Positions 19,216 to 30,094 are shown, counted from the first letter of the stretch. The stretch is DNA of 64,000 bases from Sphingobium yanoikuyae (GCF_034424525.1 NZ_CP139979.1:1116001-1180000), one strand, 5' to 3'. The notes: generated by a model from the sequence alone, not told the origin. Numbers and translations: made by a program.

Positions 19216-21255
19216 TTACTGGTCCAGGAAGCTGCGCATCTTGCGGCTGCGGCTGGGGTGCTTGAGCTTGCGCAGCGCCTTCGCCTCGATCTGGCGGATA
19301 CGCTCGCGGGTCACGCTGAACTGCTGGCCCACTTCCTCCAGCGTATGGTCGGTGTTCATGCCGATGCCGAAGCGCATGCGCAGCACGCGTTCCTCGCGCG
19401 GGGTCAGGCTGGCAAGGACGCGGGTAACCGTTTCCTTGAGGTTCGCCTGGATCGCGGCATCCACCGGGATGATCGCATTCTTGTCCTCGATGAAATCGCC
19501 GAGGTGGCTGTCTTCCTCGTCGCCGATCGGCGTTTCGAGCGAGATCGGCTCCTTGGCGATCTTCATCACCTTGCGGACCTTTTCGAGCGGCATCGACAGG
19601 CGCTCGGCCATTTCCTCCGGCGTGGGCTCGCGGCCCTGCTCGTGCAGGAACTGGCGGCTGGTGCGGACCAGCTTGTTGATCGTCTCGATCATGTGGACCG
19701 GGATGCGGATGGTCCGCGCCTGATCCGCGATCGAACGGGTGATCGCCTGACGGATCCACCAGGTGGCGTAGGTGCTGAACTTGTAGCCGCGGCGATACTC
19801 GAACTTGTCCACCGCCTTCATCAGGCCGATATTGCCTTCCTGGATAAGGTCCAGGAACTGCAGGCCGCGGTTCGTGTACTTCTTCGCGATGGAGATAACG
19901 AGGCGCAGGTTTGCCTCGACCATTTCCTTCTTCGCGATGCGCGCCTCACGCTCGCCCTTCTGCACCATGTTCACGATGCGGCGGAATTCGCTGAGCGACA
20001 TGCCGGTCGCCTGGGCGATCTCGCTCACCTCGTTGCGGATGCGCTCGACCGCGCGGCCTTCGGCAGCGGCAAAGGCGGCCCATTTCTTGTCGAGGCCCTG
20101 CACCTTTTCCAGCCAGGCATCGTCCAGCTCATGGCCCATATAGCGCTCAAGGAAGTCCTTGCGGCTGACCTTGTGGCGTTCGGCCAGGCGCAGCATCTGG
20201 CCACCCAGCGCGGTCAGGCGCCGGTTATAGGCATAGAGCTGGTCAACCAGATATTCGATCTTCTGCTGGTGGAACTGAACGCTCTCGACCTCGGCGGTCA
20301 GCTGCTCGCGCAGCTCATGATAGCTGTCCTCGGCCTTCTGGCTCAGGCTCTCGCCATTGGCCATGGCGACCATGCGCGATTCCTGGGCCTTGGAGAAGGC
20401 GCGGAAGATTTCGGTGATGGTCGCGAACTTCTCCAGCGCCATCGGCTTCAAAGTCTCTTCCATCTGGGCGAGGGACAGGGTGTTGTCCTCTTCCTCGTCC
20501 TCTTCGCGGCGGGCGCGGGGCGCACCATCCTCGTCCTCGTCGCCGTCGGCGGATTCCTCCTCCGGCTCTTCCTCTTCCTTGAAGCTGGGACCGGCGGTCT
20601 TCTCGCTGATCTCGCCATCATCATCCTCGGCGCCTTCCTCCATATTTTCAGGAGCAGGATCCTTGGACAGCATGGCGTCGAGATCGAGGATCTCGCGCAG
20701 CTGCATCTCGCCATTGTTGAGCGCGGTCGACCATTCGATGATCGCGTTGAAGGTGGTCGGGCTTTCGCACAGACCCAGGATCATCGTGTCGCGGCCGGCC
20801 TCGATGCGCTTGGCGATGGCGATTTCGCCCTCGCGGCTGAGCAGTTCGACAGCGCCCATCTCGCGCAGATACATGCGCACGGGATCGTCGGTGCGATCGA
20901 CCGTTTCCTTCTTCTTCTCGGTGACGAGCTTGGGGCCGTCATCGTCGCTCGAATCATCGTCGGCGTCGTCGGCTTCCTCGCGCTCGCGCTGCTCGTCGCC
21001 GTCTTCGCTCGCCTCTTCATTCTCGACGATGTTGACGCCCATCTCGTTGAGCGCCGACATGATGTCCTCGATCTGCTCGGAGGACATCTGGTCCTGCGGC
21101 AGGGCGTCGTTCAGTTCGTCATAGGTGATGTAGCCGCGCTTCTTCGCGCGGGCGATCAGCTTCTTGACGGACGCTTCGTTGAGGTCGAGCAGGGGGGCAT
21201 CGCCATCCTCGCCATCGCCCATCCCGCCATTCTTGCTGTTCGCCTTGGTCGCCAT
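19216..21255 (-). CDS. rpoD: RNA polymerase primary sigma factor RpoD (sigma-70)
   Basis: This is the housekeeping sigma factor of 679 residues. Region 1.1 is at the N-terminus, followed by two very acidic stretches (about residues 80-115 and 210-260) typical of the non-conserved region in this group. Region 2 contains [20 protein letters not shown] and [17 protein letters not shown]. Region 4 has [14 protein letters not shown] and a helix-turn-helix ending [17 protein letters not shown]. It lies 43 bp downstream of dnaG, as in the classical macromolecular synthesis operon. Confidence 0.98.
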   Translation of the reverse strand: MATKANSKNGGMGDGEDGDAPLLDLNEASVKKLIARAKKRGYITYDELNDALPQDQMSSEQIEDIMSALNEMGVNIVENEEASEDGDEQREREEADDADDDSSDDDGPKLVTEKKKETVDRTDDPVRMYLREMGAVELLSREGEIAIAKRIEAGRDTMILGLCESPTTFNAIIEWSTALNNGEMQLREILDLDAMLSKDPAPENMEEGAEDDDGEISEKTAGPSFKEEEEPEEESADGDEDEDGAPRARREEDEEEDNTLSLAQMEETLKPMALEKFATITEIFRAFSKAQESRMVAMANGESLSQKAEDSYHELREQLTAEVESVQFHQQKIEYLVDQLYAYNRRLTALGGQMLRLAERHKVSRKDFLERYMGHELDDAWLEKVQGLDKKWAAFAAAEGRAVERIRNEVSEIAQATGMSLSEFRRIVNMVQKGEREARIAKKEMVEANLRLVISIAKKYTNRGLQFLDLIQEGNIGLMKAVDKFEYRRGYKFSTYATWWIRQAITRSIADQARTIRIPVHMIETINKLVRTSRQFLHEQGREPTPEEMAERLSMPLEKVRKVMKIAKEPISLETPIGDEEDSHLGDFIEDKNAIIPVDAAIQANLKETVTRVLASLTPREERVLRMRFGIGMNTDHTLEEVGQQFSVTRERIRQIEAKALRKLKHPSRSRKMRSFLDQ

Positions 21256-21298
21256 CTATTCGCCTTAACTCCGTCGTCCCGACAGGAACGAGCCTCAA

Positions 21299-23188
21299 TC
21301 AAACAATGTCTTCGGACTGCGCCAGTTCCGCCAGGCGGCTGTCGTGATCGGCTTTCAGCGCGCGGATGCGCTGCTGTTCAGCGAAATTCTCTTCGCTGAA
21401 GTCGCTCTCGAACCGTCTAGTAGCCTCCGCCAGCGCCGTTTCCAGCTCCGGTCCTTGCGCCATCACCCGGATGGCCTCGTCCAGGTCGCGTTGCACGCGA
21501 CTGGGGTCGGTTGTCATCCTATGTGGGGTGAATGTGAACGTATCGGCCCGGAGCATCCCCTTAGCCATATTATACAAGTCACCTTGCCCCAATATGGTAA
21601 GGAGGGCCTGCGTTTCAACTGTTTCTTTGCGGAAGGATGCGGCGATCATCGCATCCAGCAATTGCGCCAGCGCCGGATCGCCGATTCGCAGGCCTGACAG
21701 CGTCTCGCGGTGCAGGATAATCTGCTTCGGATCGCGCAGCAGGCTGGCCAAAATCGCCCGCAGCAGCCGATGTTCCATGCCGTTTGCGCCGATCTCCCGC
21801 GCCTCGTTGCCGGCGGGCGGGACGGGGGGCTTCCAATTGCCCTTCTTGTCGCGCTGCCAGCCGGCGCGGCTGTCACCGCCACCGGAGCCGCGCGGGGCAC
21901 GCTGGCCGCCGCCAAACCGATCCGGCCGGGCAAAGAAGAGCGCATCATAACGCTCCCGGAATGTCTGGGCATAGAGCGCGCGGACATCGGGATGCTGGAT
22001 CGAGTCACTATGGGCGGCTAGCCGCTGCTTGAGCGCCGCCTTCTGCTCGGGCGTGTCGAGCGGACCGACTTTCTGCTCATGCTCCCACAGGCGATCGACC
22101 AGCGGCTGGGCGCCAGCCAGCACGGCGTCCATCGCGCGCGGCCCCTCGGCGCGGAGCAGGTCGTCGGGGTCTTGCCCGGCGGGCAGGGTGGCGAAGGCCA
22201 GGCTGTGACCAGGGCGCAGCAGGGGGAGGGCGCGGGTCGCCGCGCGGATCGCCGCCTTCTGCCCGGCCGCATCGCCGTCGAAGCACAATATCGGCACCTC
22301 GACCATCTTCCACAGCCGCTCGATCTGATGCTCGGTCAGCGCCGTGCCGAGCGGCGCGACGGCGTCGCCGAAACCGGCCTGGGCGAGCGCGATCACATCC
22401 ATATAGCCCTCGACCACGATCACCCGGCCGCTCTGCCGGCTGGCGGGAGAGGCGCGGTCGATATTGTAGAGGGTCCGCCCCTTGTCGAAGAGCGGCGTGT
22501 CGGGCGAATTCAGATATTTGGGTTCGCCTTGGCCGATGATGCGGCCGCCAAAGGCGATCACCCGTCCGCGAATGTCGCGGATCGGCAGCATGAGACGACC
22601 GCGGAACCTATCGTATGTGTCACGTTCGCCGTCAGGGGCGATGAGCAAGCCGGCCTCGACCAGCATCGGCTCGCCAAATTCCTTGAGCGCGCCTTTCAGC
22701 TTCCCGCGCGAATCCGGCGAATAGCCAAAGCCGAACGTGCGCCGGGTCGCATCGCTGATGCCGCGCTTGGCGAGATAGGCGCGGGCGTCGCCGCCGTCGA
22801 TGCCCGCCAGTTGCTCCTCGAAGAAGCCCTGCGCTGCGCCCATTGCGTCATGCAGCCCTTTGGCCTGCTCGGCGCGCTTGGCCGCACGCGGATCGGCTGC
22901 GGGCACCTCCATGCAGGCGGTCGCGGCCAGTTCCTTCACCGCCTCCATGAAAGGCAGGCCGCGCTGATCGGTCATCCAGCGGATCGCATCGCCATGCGCG
23001 CCGCAGCCGAAGCAGTGATAAAAGCCCTTCTCGTCGTTGATCGTGAAGCTGGGCGTCTTCTCGTTATGGAAGGGGCAGCAGGCCTTATATTCGCGGCCCG
23101 CCTTCTGCACCTTCACGGTCTTGCCGATCAACGTCGAAAGCGACGTCCGCGCGCGCAGTTCGTCCAGCCATTGGGGCGTGAGGGTCAT
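21299..23188 (-). CDS. dnaG: DNA primase
   Basis: DnaG makes RNA primers at the replication fork. The 629-residue protein has an N-terminal CHC2 zinc ribbon (ACCPFHNEKTPSFTI ... YHCFGCGAHGD), an RNA polymerase core and a Toprim domain with VVEGYMDVIALAQAG. The C-terminal part would bind the DnaB helicase. It precedes rpoD on the same strand. Only 4 bp separate its ATG from the stop of the DUF559 gene, so the dnaG leader has been replaced or supplemented by the repeat element. Confidence 0.97.
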   Translation of the reverse strand: MTLTPQWLDELRARTSLSTLIGKTVKVQKAGREYKACCPFHNEKTPSFTINDEKGFYHCFGCGAHGDAIRWMTDQRGLPFMEAVKELAATACMEVPAADPRAAKRAEQAKGLHDAMGAAQGFFEEQLAGIDGGDARAYLAKRGISDATRRTFGFGYSPDSRGKLKGALKEFGEPMLVEAGLLIAPDGERDTYDRFRGRLMLPIRDIRGRVIAFGGRIIGQGEPKYLNSPDTPLFDKGRTLYNIDRASPASRQSGRVIVVEGYMDVIALAQAGFGDAVAPLGTALTEHQIERLWKMVEVPILCFDGDAAGQKAAIRAATRALPLLRPGHSLAFATLPAGQDPDDLLRAEGPRAMDAVLAGAQPLVDRLWEHEQKVGPLDTPEQKAALKQRLAAHSDSIQHPDVRALYAQTFRERYDALFFARPDRFGGGQRAPRGSGGGDSRAGWQRDKKGNWKPPVPPAGNEAREIGANGMEHRLLRAILASLLRDPKQIILHRETLSGLRIGDPALAQLLDAMIAASFRKETVETQALLTILGQGDLYNMAKGMLRADTFTFTPHRMTTDPSRVQRDLDEAIRVMAQGPELETALAEATRRFESDFSEENFAEQQRIRALKADHDSRLAELAQSEDIV

Positions 23189-23192
23189 CTAA

Positions 23193-23594
23193 TTAAAGCC
23201 CCTCCCTTCCAAGGGAGGGGTTGGGGTGGGTGATCTTCTGCCTTTCCGGCATGGCGCGGGCACGATCCAGAATGACGCTCAGCACGCCTTCCAGATTGTC
23301 CCGAATGTCGAAGTTGGAGAAGCGCAAAACCAGATAGCCCTGATGTGCAAGGTCAAAGTCTCTATCTCGATCCTTGATAGCATCATGGCTATCATCATCG
23401 ACTTCTATGATGAGGCCGAGGAGGGGGCAGAGAAAGTCACAGATATAGGGTTCGATCACGGCTTGTCGGCGGAATTTGAAGCCTTCCAGCTGGGAGCCGC
23501 GTAGGGCGCCCCAAAGGCGGCGTTCATATTCCGTAGGCTCCCGCCGCATCTCGCGCGCAAATTGACCGAGTCTCGCATTGATGCGCAGCGCCAT
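23193..23594 (-). CDS. DUF559 (Vsr-like) endonuclease domain protein
   Basis: This 133-residue protein of the DUF559 family has the very-short-patch-repair-like fold. The family core is visible: TEYERRLWGALRG, FKFRRQAVIEPYICDFLCP, LIIEVDDDSH and GYLVLRFSNFDI, with the acidic catalytic residues intact. The start is ATG 23594; its upstream region, including GGGTGGGTG, is an arm of a 36-bp inverted repeat. The last residues (THPNPSLGREGL) are encoded by the opposite arm. The whole gene thus lies inside one repeat-bounded element between yqeY and dnaG. Confidence 0.88.
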   Translation of the reverse strand: MALRINARLGQFAREMRREPTEYERRLWGALRGSQLEGFKFRRQAVIEPYICDFLCPLLGLIIEVDDDSHDAIKDRDRDFDLAHQGYLVLRFSNFDIRDNLEGVLSVILDRARAMPERQKITHPNPSLGREGL

Positions 23595-23628
23595 CACCCA
23601 CCCCAACCCCTCCCTTGGAAGGGAGGGG
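23199..23628. mobile_element. repeat-bounded DUF559 element
   Basis: The 36-nt arms at 23199-23234 and 23593-23628 are perfect inverted complements. Each arm contains its own hairpin (CCCCTCCCTT / AAGGGAGGGG with a 2-nt loop) followed by a GGGGTGGGTGAT tail pointing inwards. The 430-bp unit encodes only the DUF559 nuclease. It interrupts the yqeY-dnaG neighbourhood. A gene-less relative of the same repeat lies at 54519-54635. No flanking target duplication is evident, so mobility is inference. Confidence 0.7.
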
Positions 23629-23671
23629 TTATTATGTCAGTATCGCACGCGCATGTCAGCCCAGCGAAAGG

Positions 23672-24124
23672 TCAGCTCAGCGCCGCCTTCACCAGCCCGC
23701 TCGCCTTGCTCATGTCGATCACGGCGCCATGGCGTTCCTTGAGCACGGCCATCACCTTGCCCATGTCCTTGACGCTTTCCGCGCCGATCTCGGCCTTGAT
23801 GCCCTCGATCGCGGCGCGGGTCTCGTCCTCGCTCAGCTGCGCCGGCAGGAAGGTTTCGATCACGTCCAGCTCGGCCTGTTCCTTGGCGGCCAGTTCGTCG
23901 CGGCCGCCGCTCTTGAACATGTCGATCGATTCGCGGCGCTGCTTCACCATCTTCTGCAGCACCTCGACCACGACGGTGTCGTCGTCGGGCACATTGCTGG
24001 CGGTGCGCAGTTCGATGTCGCGATCCTTGAGCTTGGCCAGGATCAGGCGCACGGCAGCCAGGCGATCCTTGTCGCCGGCCTTCATGGACTCCACTTGGGC
24101 GCTCTTGATGGTGTCGCGAATCAT
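23672..24124 (-). CDS. GatB/YqeY domain-containing protein
   Basis: This 150-residue YqeY-like protein is related to the tRNA-binding tail of amidotransferase subunit GatB. Visible features are MIRDTIKSAQVESMKAGDKD at the start, RLILAKLKDRDIE, and the C-terminal helical part ending DMSKASGLVKAAL. Any ORF reading further upstream would be antisense to carA, so ATG 24124 is the start. It is divergent from carA and upstream of the DUF559 element, dnaG and rpoD, a common alphaproteobacterial order. Confidence 0.92.
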   Translation of the reverse strand: MIRDTIKSAQVESMKAGDKDRLAAVRLILAKLKDRDIELRTASNVPDDDTVVVEVLQKMVKQRRESIDMFKSGGRDELAAKEQAELDVIETFLPAQLSEDETRAAIEGIKAEIGAESVKDMGKVMAVLKERHGAVIDMSKASGLVKAALS

Positions 24125-24277
24125 GGGCGAATTAATCCTGTTTCTCGGGAAAGGAGTAGATATAATGCGAAAAGAGATTTTTAACAGACGTTGACCTTCA
24201 CGCGTTGCGGGAATAGGTGACCGGCCGTTTAACCCGCACCAGACGGGTTCCCGCAAAAGCATAAAGGACCGCAGACC

Positions 24278-25456
24278 ATGGCTGACGCCAAAACCCTCAT
24301 TGTGCCCAAAGGAGCGACAGGGGTATTGGTTTTTGCCGATGGCTCCGCCGTCTTCGGTCGCGGCTTCGGCGCGGTCGGCGACGCGGTCGGTGAACTCTGC
24401 TTCAATACCTCGATCACCGGCTATCAGGAGATCATGACCGATCCCTCCTATGCCGGGCAGATCATCACCTTTACCTTCCCGCATATCGGTAATGTCGGCA
24501 CCAATCTCGACGACGTCGAAGCCGACAGCCCCTATGCGCTGGGCTGCATCGTGCGCCAGGACGTCACCGCGCCCAGCAATTTCCGCAATGTCGAACCGTT
24601 CGACCAGTGGATGAAGGAAAAGGGCCGCATCGGCCTTGCCGCTGTCGACACCCGCGCGCTGACTAGGCTGATCCGCGAGAAGGGCGCCCCCAACGTCGTC
24701 ATCGCCCATGATCCCGACGGCAATTTCGACATCGCCGCGCTCGCGGCCAAGGCGGCTGCCTGGCCCGGCCTTGAAGGCATGGACCTCGCCATCGAAGTCA
24801 CGGGCAAGGAAAGCCGCCTGTGGAAGGACGGCATCTGGACCATCGGCCATGGCTATGGCGTCAATGAAGCGGGGGAGGAACGCCCCCATGTCGTTGCCAT
24901 CGATTATGGTGCGAAGAACAACATCTTCCGCAATCTGGTGAAGGCCGGCGCGCGCGTCACCGTGCTGCCCGCCACCGCGAGCTTCGATCAGGTCAAGGCG
25001 CTCGATCCCGACGGCGTGTTCCTGTCGAACGGCCCTGGCGATCCGGCCGCGACCGGCGAATATGCCGTGCCGGTGATCCAGCAGGTACTGGCCGCCGACA
25101 TTCCCGTCTTCGGCATCTGCCTCGGCCACCAGCTGCTTGGCCTCGCCGTCGGCGCCAAGACGATCAAGATGCATCAGGGCCATCGCGGCGCCAACCATCC
25201 GGTCAAGCGCCTGTCGGACGGCCTGGTCGAGATCACCAGCATGAACCATGGCTTCGCCGTCGATGTCGACACGCTGCCGGCCAATGCGCGCTCGACCCAT
25301 GTCTCGCTGTTCGACGGCAGCAATTGCGGCATCGAACTCACGGACAAGAATGCCTTTTCGGTCCAGTATCACCCCGAAGCCTCGCCCGGCCCGCAGGACA
25401 GCTTCTACCTGTTCAAGAAGTTCGTCGATGGCCTCAAGGGCGCGGTCGCCGCGTGA
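24278..25456 (+). CDS. carA: carbamoyl-phosphate synthase small subunit
   Basis: CarA is the glutaminase subunit that supplies ammonia for carbamoyl phosphate in arginine and pyrimidine synthesis. The 392-residue protein shows the class I amidotransferase nucleophile Cys281 in FGICLGHQLLG and the His/Glu pair in YHPEASPGP. ATG 24278 follows AAAGGA. Upstream, AACCCG/CGGGTT (about 24232-24250) forms a small leader hairpin of uncertain meaning. The TGA overlaps the next gene's GTG. Confidence 0.97.
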   Translation: MADAKTLIVPKGATGVLVFADGSAVFGRGFGAVGDAVGELCFNTSITGYQEIMTDPSYAGQIITFTFPHIGNVGTNLDDVEADSPYALGCIVRQDVTAPSNFRNVEPFDQWMKEKGRIGLAAVDTRALTRLIREKGAPNVVIAHDPDGNFDIAALAAKAAAWPGLEGMDLAIEVTGKESRLWKDGIWTIGHGYGVNEAGEERPHVVAIDYGAKNNIFRNLVKAGARVTVLPATASFDQVKALDPDGVFLSNGPGDPAATGEYAVPVIQQVLAADIPVFGICLGHQLLGLAVGAKTIKMHQGHRGANHPVKRLSDGLVEITSMNHGFAVDVDTLPANARSTHVSLFDGSNCGIELTDKNAFSVQYHPEASPGPQDSFYLFKKFVDGLKGAVAA

Positions 25457-25821
25457 GCCAGAACCTGCCCCCGGTTGACGAAGCGCGCCTTGCCGCAGAG
25501 TGGGAGGCGGACAGGCAAGTCCTCGGCAATCTCAAGCGCAATGGCGACGTCGCGCGTCTCGCGCGGCCCGTGGATGTCAGCTTCCGGGGCAGCGAGAAGG
25601 ATTTCGAGCGCGTCCTGACCATCGCCAGCCAGTTCGGCTTCGTCGAACTGGACCGCGAGGAAGATGAGGAAGGCGACCTGTTCCTGTTCCTGGAATGCGT
25701 GCAGCCGGTCGACGAAGCCTCGATCCGCGCGCTGACCCGGAAATGCCTCCAGATCGAAATTCTCTGCGGCGTCGAATATGACGGCTGGGGCTGCGAGGCG
25801 CAGGCGGGGGGCGTGCATTGA
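25453..25821 (+). CDS. RraB-like (ribonuclease E inhibitor-type) protein 1
   Basis: This is a 122-residue acidic protein resembling the RraB regulator fold. The segment VSFRGSEKDFERVLTIASQF, an acidic stretch REEDEEGDLFLFLE, and a terminal GVEYDGWGCEA fit that family, whose E. coli member binds and inhibits RNase E. The GTG at 25453 overlaps the carA stop (GTGA), indicating coupling. The second gene downstream shares the VEYDGW ending, so the two are diverged tandem relatives. The function here is inferred from the fold only. Confidence 0.7.
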   Translation: MSQNLPPVDEARLAAEWEADRQVLGNLKRNGDVARLARPVDVSFRGSEKDFERVLTIASQFGFVELDREEDEEGDLFLFLECVQPVDEASIRALTRKCLQIEILCGVEYDGWGCEAQAGGVH

Positions 25822-26195
25822 TGGCAAACCGCGATCAGATCGAACTGGCGAAGGAAACCTTGAACGTCTTCGCTGATCGAGGCGAAGATTTCGGCGATGC
25901 CCGTCATGTCCTTCATTTTATGTACGGCGGAAACTTCGAAGCGTTAGGCGCTTCGCTCCGTGAACTAGGTTACGCGGTAAAGCCGACAGTCAATGCAGAT
26001 GGTATTATCGCCGAGCGACATGAAGCCATCGGCGAAGAATGGCGAACTACGACTCTGGCAGCGCTGTGCGACCTCTGTGACAGCTACGGCGTTGAATATG
26101 ATGGCTGGGAGGCTGCAATGATGCGTCAACCTCCAGCGCCCGAACCATCGAAGCCAATCGGCTTTTTCCCCAAGATTTTTGGTAAGAAGAAATAA
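25821..26195 (+). CDS. RraB-like protein 2
   Basis: This 124-residue protein, [20 protein letters not shown] onwards, shares the size, order of elements and [11 protein letters not shown] ending of the preceding gene. It carries an extra Pro/Lys-rich tail ending [13 protein letters not shown] 25821 overlaps the upstream stop by one base. Its codon use is less GC-rich than carA and carB, suggesting faster evolution or later arrival. carB starts 1 bp after its stop codon. The RraB assignment is by pattern and not proven. Confidence 0.65.
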   Translation: MANRDQIELAKETLNVFADRGEDFGDARHVLHFMYGGNFEALGASLRELGYAVKPTVNADGIIAERHEAIGEEWRTTTLAALCDLCDSYGVEYDGWEAAMMRQPPAPEPSKPIGFFPKIFGKKK

Positions 26196-26196
26196 G

Positions 26197-29100
26197 ATGC
26201 CCAAACGCACTGACATCTCCTCCATCCTCATCATCGGCGCTGGTCCGATCATCATCGGCCAGGCGTGCGAGTTCGATTATTCGGGCACGCAGGCGGTCAA
26301 GGCGCTGAAGGAAGAGGGCTATCGCATCATCCTGGTGAATTCCAACCCGGCCACCATCATGACCGATCCGGAATTTGCCGACGCGACCTATGTCGAGCCG
26401 ATCACGCCCGAAATCGTGGCGAAGATCATCGAGAAGGAGCGGCCCGATGCGGTGCTGCCGACGATGGGTGGCCAGACCGCGCTGAACACCGCGCTGGCGC
26501 TGTTCAACGACGGCACGCTGGAGAAATATGGCGTCCAGATGATCGGCGCCGACGCTGAAGCCATCGACAAGGCGGAGGACCGGATCAAGTTCCGCGATGC
26601 CATGGACAAGATCGGCCTGGAATCGGCCCGCTCGCGCATCGCCCACACCATGGAAGAGGCGATGGAAGCGCTGGAGTTCACCGGCCTTCCCTCGATCATC
26701 CGTCCCAGCTTCACCATGGGCGGCACCGGCGGCGGCATTGCCTATAATCGCGACGAGTTCATGAACATCGTCCGCGGCGGCCTGGATGCCTCGCCGACCA
26801 CCGAAGTCCTGATCGAGGAATCGCTCCTCGGCTGGAAGGAATATGAGATGGAAGTCGTGCGCGATCGCAACGACAATTCCATCATCATCTGTTCGATCGA
26901 GAATGTCGATCCGATGGGCGTCCATACCGGCGACTCCATCACCGTCGCGCCGGCGCTGACGCTGACCGACAAGGAATATCAGATCATGCGCAACGCCAGC
27001 CTGGCGGTGCTGCGCGAGATTGGCGTCGAAACCGGCGGTTCCAACGTCCAGTTCGCGGTCAATCCCAAGGATGGCCGCCTGGTCGTCATCGAGATGAACC
27101 CGCGCGTGTCGCGCTCTTCGGCGCTCGCGTCGAAAGCGACCGGCTTCCCGATCGCCAAGGTCGCAGCGAAGCTGGCCGTGGGCTATACGCTCGACGAGAT
27201 CGAGAATGACATTACCGGCGCGACCCCGGCCTCGTTCGAGCCGACCATCGACTATGTCGTGACCAAGATCCCGCGCTTCGCCTTCGAAAAGTTCAAGGGT
27301 GCCGAGCCGCTGCTGGGCACCGCCATGAAGTCGGTCGGCGAAGTCATGGCGATCGGCCGCAACATCCATGAATCGATGCAGAAGGCGCTGCGCGGTCTGG
27401 AAACCGGCCTGTCCGGCTTCAACCAGGTCGATCATCTGGTCGGCGCGCCCAAGGACGACATCATCGCCGCCCTGGCACAGCCGACGCCCGATCGTCTGCT
27501 GGTCGCCGCGCAAGCCCTTCGTGAAGGTCTGACCGTCGCGGAAATCCACAATATCGCCAAGTTCGACCCCTGGTTCCTGGAGCGCCTGAAGGAAATCGTC
27601 GAGGCCGAGAATGAGGTGCTGGAACATGGCCTGCCGCGCGATGCGGATGGCATGCGCCGGCTCAAGGCCATGGGCTTTTCCGACAAGCGTCTCGCCTGGC
27701 TGGCGCTCAAGTCCGCCAATCTGCGGGGCAATGAGCGCGGCGTCGCCCGCGGCAGCGGCCTGATCCACGATGCCGTCGTCGCCATGACCGGCGGCGTGAC
27801 CGAGGACGAAGTGCGCAGCCTGCGCCACAAGCTGGGCGTGCGTCCGGTGTTCAAGCGCATCGACACCTGCGCCGCCGAGTTCGAGGCGAAGACGCCCTAC
27901 ATGTACTCGACCTATGAAGCCCCGATCTTCGGCGAGCCGGAGAATGAGGCGCAGCCCAGCGACCGCAAGAAGGTCGTCATCCTGGGTGGTGGTCCGAACC
28001 GCATCGGCCAGGGTATCGAGTTCGACTATTGCTGCGTCCATGCCTGCTTTGCGCTGAGCGAAGCCGGCTATGAGACGATCATGGTCAACTGCAACCCGGA
28101 AACCGTGTCGACCGACTATGACACGTCCGACCGCCTCTATTTCGAGCCGCTGACGGCCGAAGACGTGCTGGAAATCTTGGCAGTAGAAATGTCAAAGGGG
28201 ACGCTGGCCGGCGTGCTGGTGCAGTTTGGCGGCCAGACGCCGCTCAAGCTCGCGCAGGCACTGGAAGATGCCGGCATCCCGATCCTGGGCACCAGCCCGG
28301 ACGCGATCGACCTGGCCGAGGACCGCGAGCGCTTCGCCGCGCTGATCGACAAGCTGAAGCTGCGCCAGCCGGCCAACGGCATTGCCCGCAGCCGCGAGGA
28401 GGCGATCGCGGTCGCCAACCGCATCGGCTATCCGGTGCTGATGCGTCCGTCCTACGTCCTTGGCGGTCGCGCCATGGAAATCGTCGACGGCCAGGCCCAG
28501 CTCGAAGAATATATCACCACCGCCGTGCAGGTGTCGGGTGACTCCCCGGTGCTGATCGACCAGTATCTGCGTGATGCGGTCGAGGTCGACGTCGATGCAC
28601 TGTGCGATGGCGACGATGTGGTCGTCGCCGGCGTGCTGCAGCATATCGAGGAAGCCGGCGTTCACTCCGGTGACTCCGCCTGCTCGCTGCCGCCCTACAG
28701 CCTGTCGGACGAGGTGATTGCCGAGATCGAGCGTCAGACCGAAGTGCTGGCCCGTGCCCTGTCGGTCCGTGGCCTGATGAACATCCAGTTCGCGGTCAAG
28801 GATGGCATCGTCTATCTGATCGAGGTCAATCCGCGCGCCAGCCGGACCGTGCCCTTCGTCGCCAAGGCGATTGGCACCCCGATCGCCAAGATCGCCTCGC
28901 GCGTCATGGCCGGTGAAAAGATCAAGGATCTGCCCAGGATCGATCGCAACGCGATCGACCATGTCGCGGTCAAGGAAGCCGTCTTCCCGTTCAACCGCTT
29001 CCCCGGCGTCGACCCCGTGCTCTCGCCGGAAATGAAGAGCACCGGCGAAGTCATGGGCATCGACAGCAATTTCGCGACCGCCTTTGCCAAGGCGCAGCTG

Positions 29101-29532
29101 GGTGCGGGCACTGTGCTGCCGACCAGCGGCACCGTCTTCGTGTCGGTCAAGGACAGCGACAAGCCGGTGATCCTGCCGGCGGTGCAGAAGCTGGCGGGCA
29201 TGGGCTTCACCATCATCGCGACCGGCGGCACTGCCACTTATCTGGAAGGTCAGGGGATCGCCGTCGAGCATGTGAACAAGGTGGCCGAAGGGCGCCCGCA
29301 CATCGTCGACCGGATCACCGATGGCGACGTGCAGCTGATCTTCAACACCACCGAAGGCTGGCAGTCCCTGAAGGACAGCAAGGCGATCCGCACCAGTGCT
29401 CTACGCGCAAAGATTGCAAGTTTCACCACCGCGACCGCCAGCGTCGCTGCGGCGGACGCAATCGAGGCTTTGCGGGACCGCGCCCTTGAAGTGCGCTCGC
29501 TCCAGTCCTATTATCCTGGGTCGCACGCCTGA
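26197..29532 (+). CDS. carB: carbamoyl-phosphate synthase large subunit
   Basis: CarB carries the two ATP-grasp halves that make carbamoyl phosphate from bicarbonate and ammonia, plus the allosteric domain. The 1111-residue protein shows the duplicated opening motifs [20 protein letters not shown] and [19 protein letters not shown]. Both halves have ATP-binding blocks ([34 protein letters not shown]). The C-terminal MGS-like domain begins near [19 protein letters not shown] 26197 follows AAGAAGAAATAAG. Confidence 0.97.
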   Translation: MPKRTDISSILIIGAGPIIIGQACEFDYSGTQAVKALKEEGYRIILVNSNPATIMTDPEFADATYVEPITPEIVAKIIEKERPDAVLPTMGGQTALNTALALFNDGTLEKYGVQMIGADAEAIDKAEDRIKFRDAMDKIGLESARSRIAHTMEEAMEALEFTGLPSIIRPSFTMGGTGGGIAYNRDEFMNIVRGGLDASPTTEVLIEESLLGWKEYEMEVVRDRNDNSIIICSIENVDPMGVHTGDSITVAPALTLTDKEYQIMRNASLAVLREIGVETGGSNVQFAVNPKDGRLVVIEMNPRVSRSSALASKATGFPIAKVAAKLAVGYTLDEIENDITGATPASFEPTIDYVVTKIPRFAFEKFKGAEPLLGTAMKSVGEVMAIGRNIHESMQKALRGLETGLSGFNQVDHLVGAPKDDIIAALAQPTPDRLLVAAQALREGLTVAEIHNIAKFDPWFLERLKEIVEAENEVLEHGLPRDADGMRRLKAMGFSDKRLAWLALKSANLRGNERGVARGSGLIHDAVVAMTGGVTEDEVRSLRHKLGVRPVFKRIDTCAAEFEAKTPYMYSTYEAPIFGEPENEAQPSDRKKVVILGGGPNRIGQGIEFDYCCVHACFALSEAGYETIMVNCNPETVSTDYDTSDRLYFEPLTAEDVLEILAVEMSKGTLAGVLVQFGGQTPLKLAQALEDAGIPILGTSPDAIDLAEDRERFAALIDKLKLRQPANGIARSREEAIAVANRIGYPVLMRPSYVLGGRAMEIVDGQAQLEEYITTAVQVSGDSPVLIDQYLRDAVEVDVDALCDGDDVVVAGVLQHIEEAGVHSGDSACSLPPYSLSDEVIAEIERQTEVLARALSVRGLMNIQFAVKDGIVYLIEVNPRASRTVPFVAKAIGTPIAKIASRVMAGEKIKDLPRIDRNAIDHVAVKEAVFPFNRFPGVDPVLSPEMKSTGEVMGIDSNFATAFAKAQLGAGTVLPTSGTVFVSVKDSDKPVILPAVQKLAGMGFTIIATGGTATYLEGQGIAVEHVNKVAEGRPHIVDRITDGDVQLIFNTTEGWQSLKDSKAIRTSALRAKIASFTTATASVAAADAIEALRDRALEVRSLQSYYPGSHA

Positions 29533-29613
29533 TCCCCTTCACCAGGAAGCATGCTGCGGGTGGCGCCACGTTCGGCGCCGCCAAAGGGAAGTTTTGACGA
29601 AGGATTTGCAATA

Positions 29614-30090
29614 ATGGCGACCGTCGAGAAGATGCCGATGCTGCAGGTGGGCTATGACAAGCTCAATGCGCAGCTCCGCGAACTGAAGGCCGAGCGCCCT
29701 CTGATCGTGGACGCCATCGAGGAAGCTCGTGCCCACGGCGACCTGTCGGAAAATGCCGAATATCACGCCGCCAAGGAACGGCAGGGGCAGGTCGAGGCAA
29801 CGATTTCCGACCTGGAAGACAAGCTGTCGCGCGCCCAGATCATCGATCCGACCACTCTGTCGGGTAACAAGATCGTGTTCGGCGCGACCGTGACCCTGCT
29901 GGACGAGGATGACAAGCCGGTCAAATATCAGATCGTGGGCCAGGCCGAGGCGGACGCCAAGGCGGGCATGATCAGCTATAACAGCCCGCTGGGCCGTGCG
30001 CTGATCGGTCGCGAGGTCGGTGACGAGGTGGAAGTGTCGGTCCCGTCGGGCGACAAATTCTACCTGGTCGACAAGATCGCGTTCATCTGA
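29614..30090 (+). CDS. greA: transcription elongation factor GreA
   Basis: GreA rescues backtracked RNA polymerase by stimulating transcript cleavage. The 158-residue protein has the N-terminal coiled coil with the acidic tip in [20 protein letters not shown] and the C-terminal FKBP-like domain ([20 protein letters not shown]). ATG 29614 fits the family start. It lies 81 bp after carB and 4 bp before the rhomboid gene. Confidence 0.96.
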   Translation: MATVEKMPMLQVGYDKLNAQLRELKAERPLIVDAIEEARAHGDLSENAEYHAAKERQGQVEATISDLEDKLSRAQIIDPTTLSGNKIVFGATVTLLDEDDKPVKYQIVGQAEADAKAGMISYNSPLGRALIGREVGDEVEVSVPSGDKFYLVDKIAFI

Positions 30091-30094
30091 TCCC

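Noticed and set aside
24125..25372. N-terminal extension of the yqeY reading frame across carA
   Set aside because: The extension is antisense to the carA coding sequence, and YqeY homology begins at ATG 24124.
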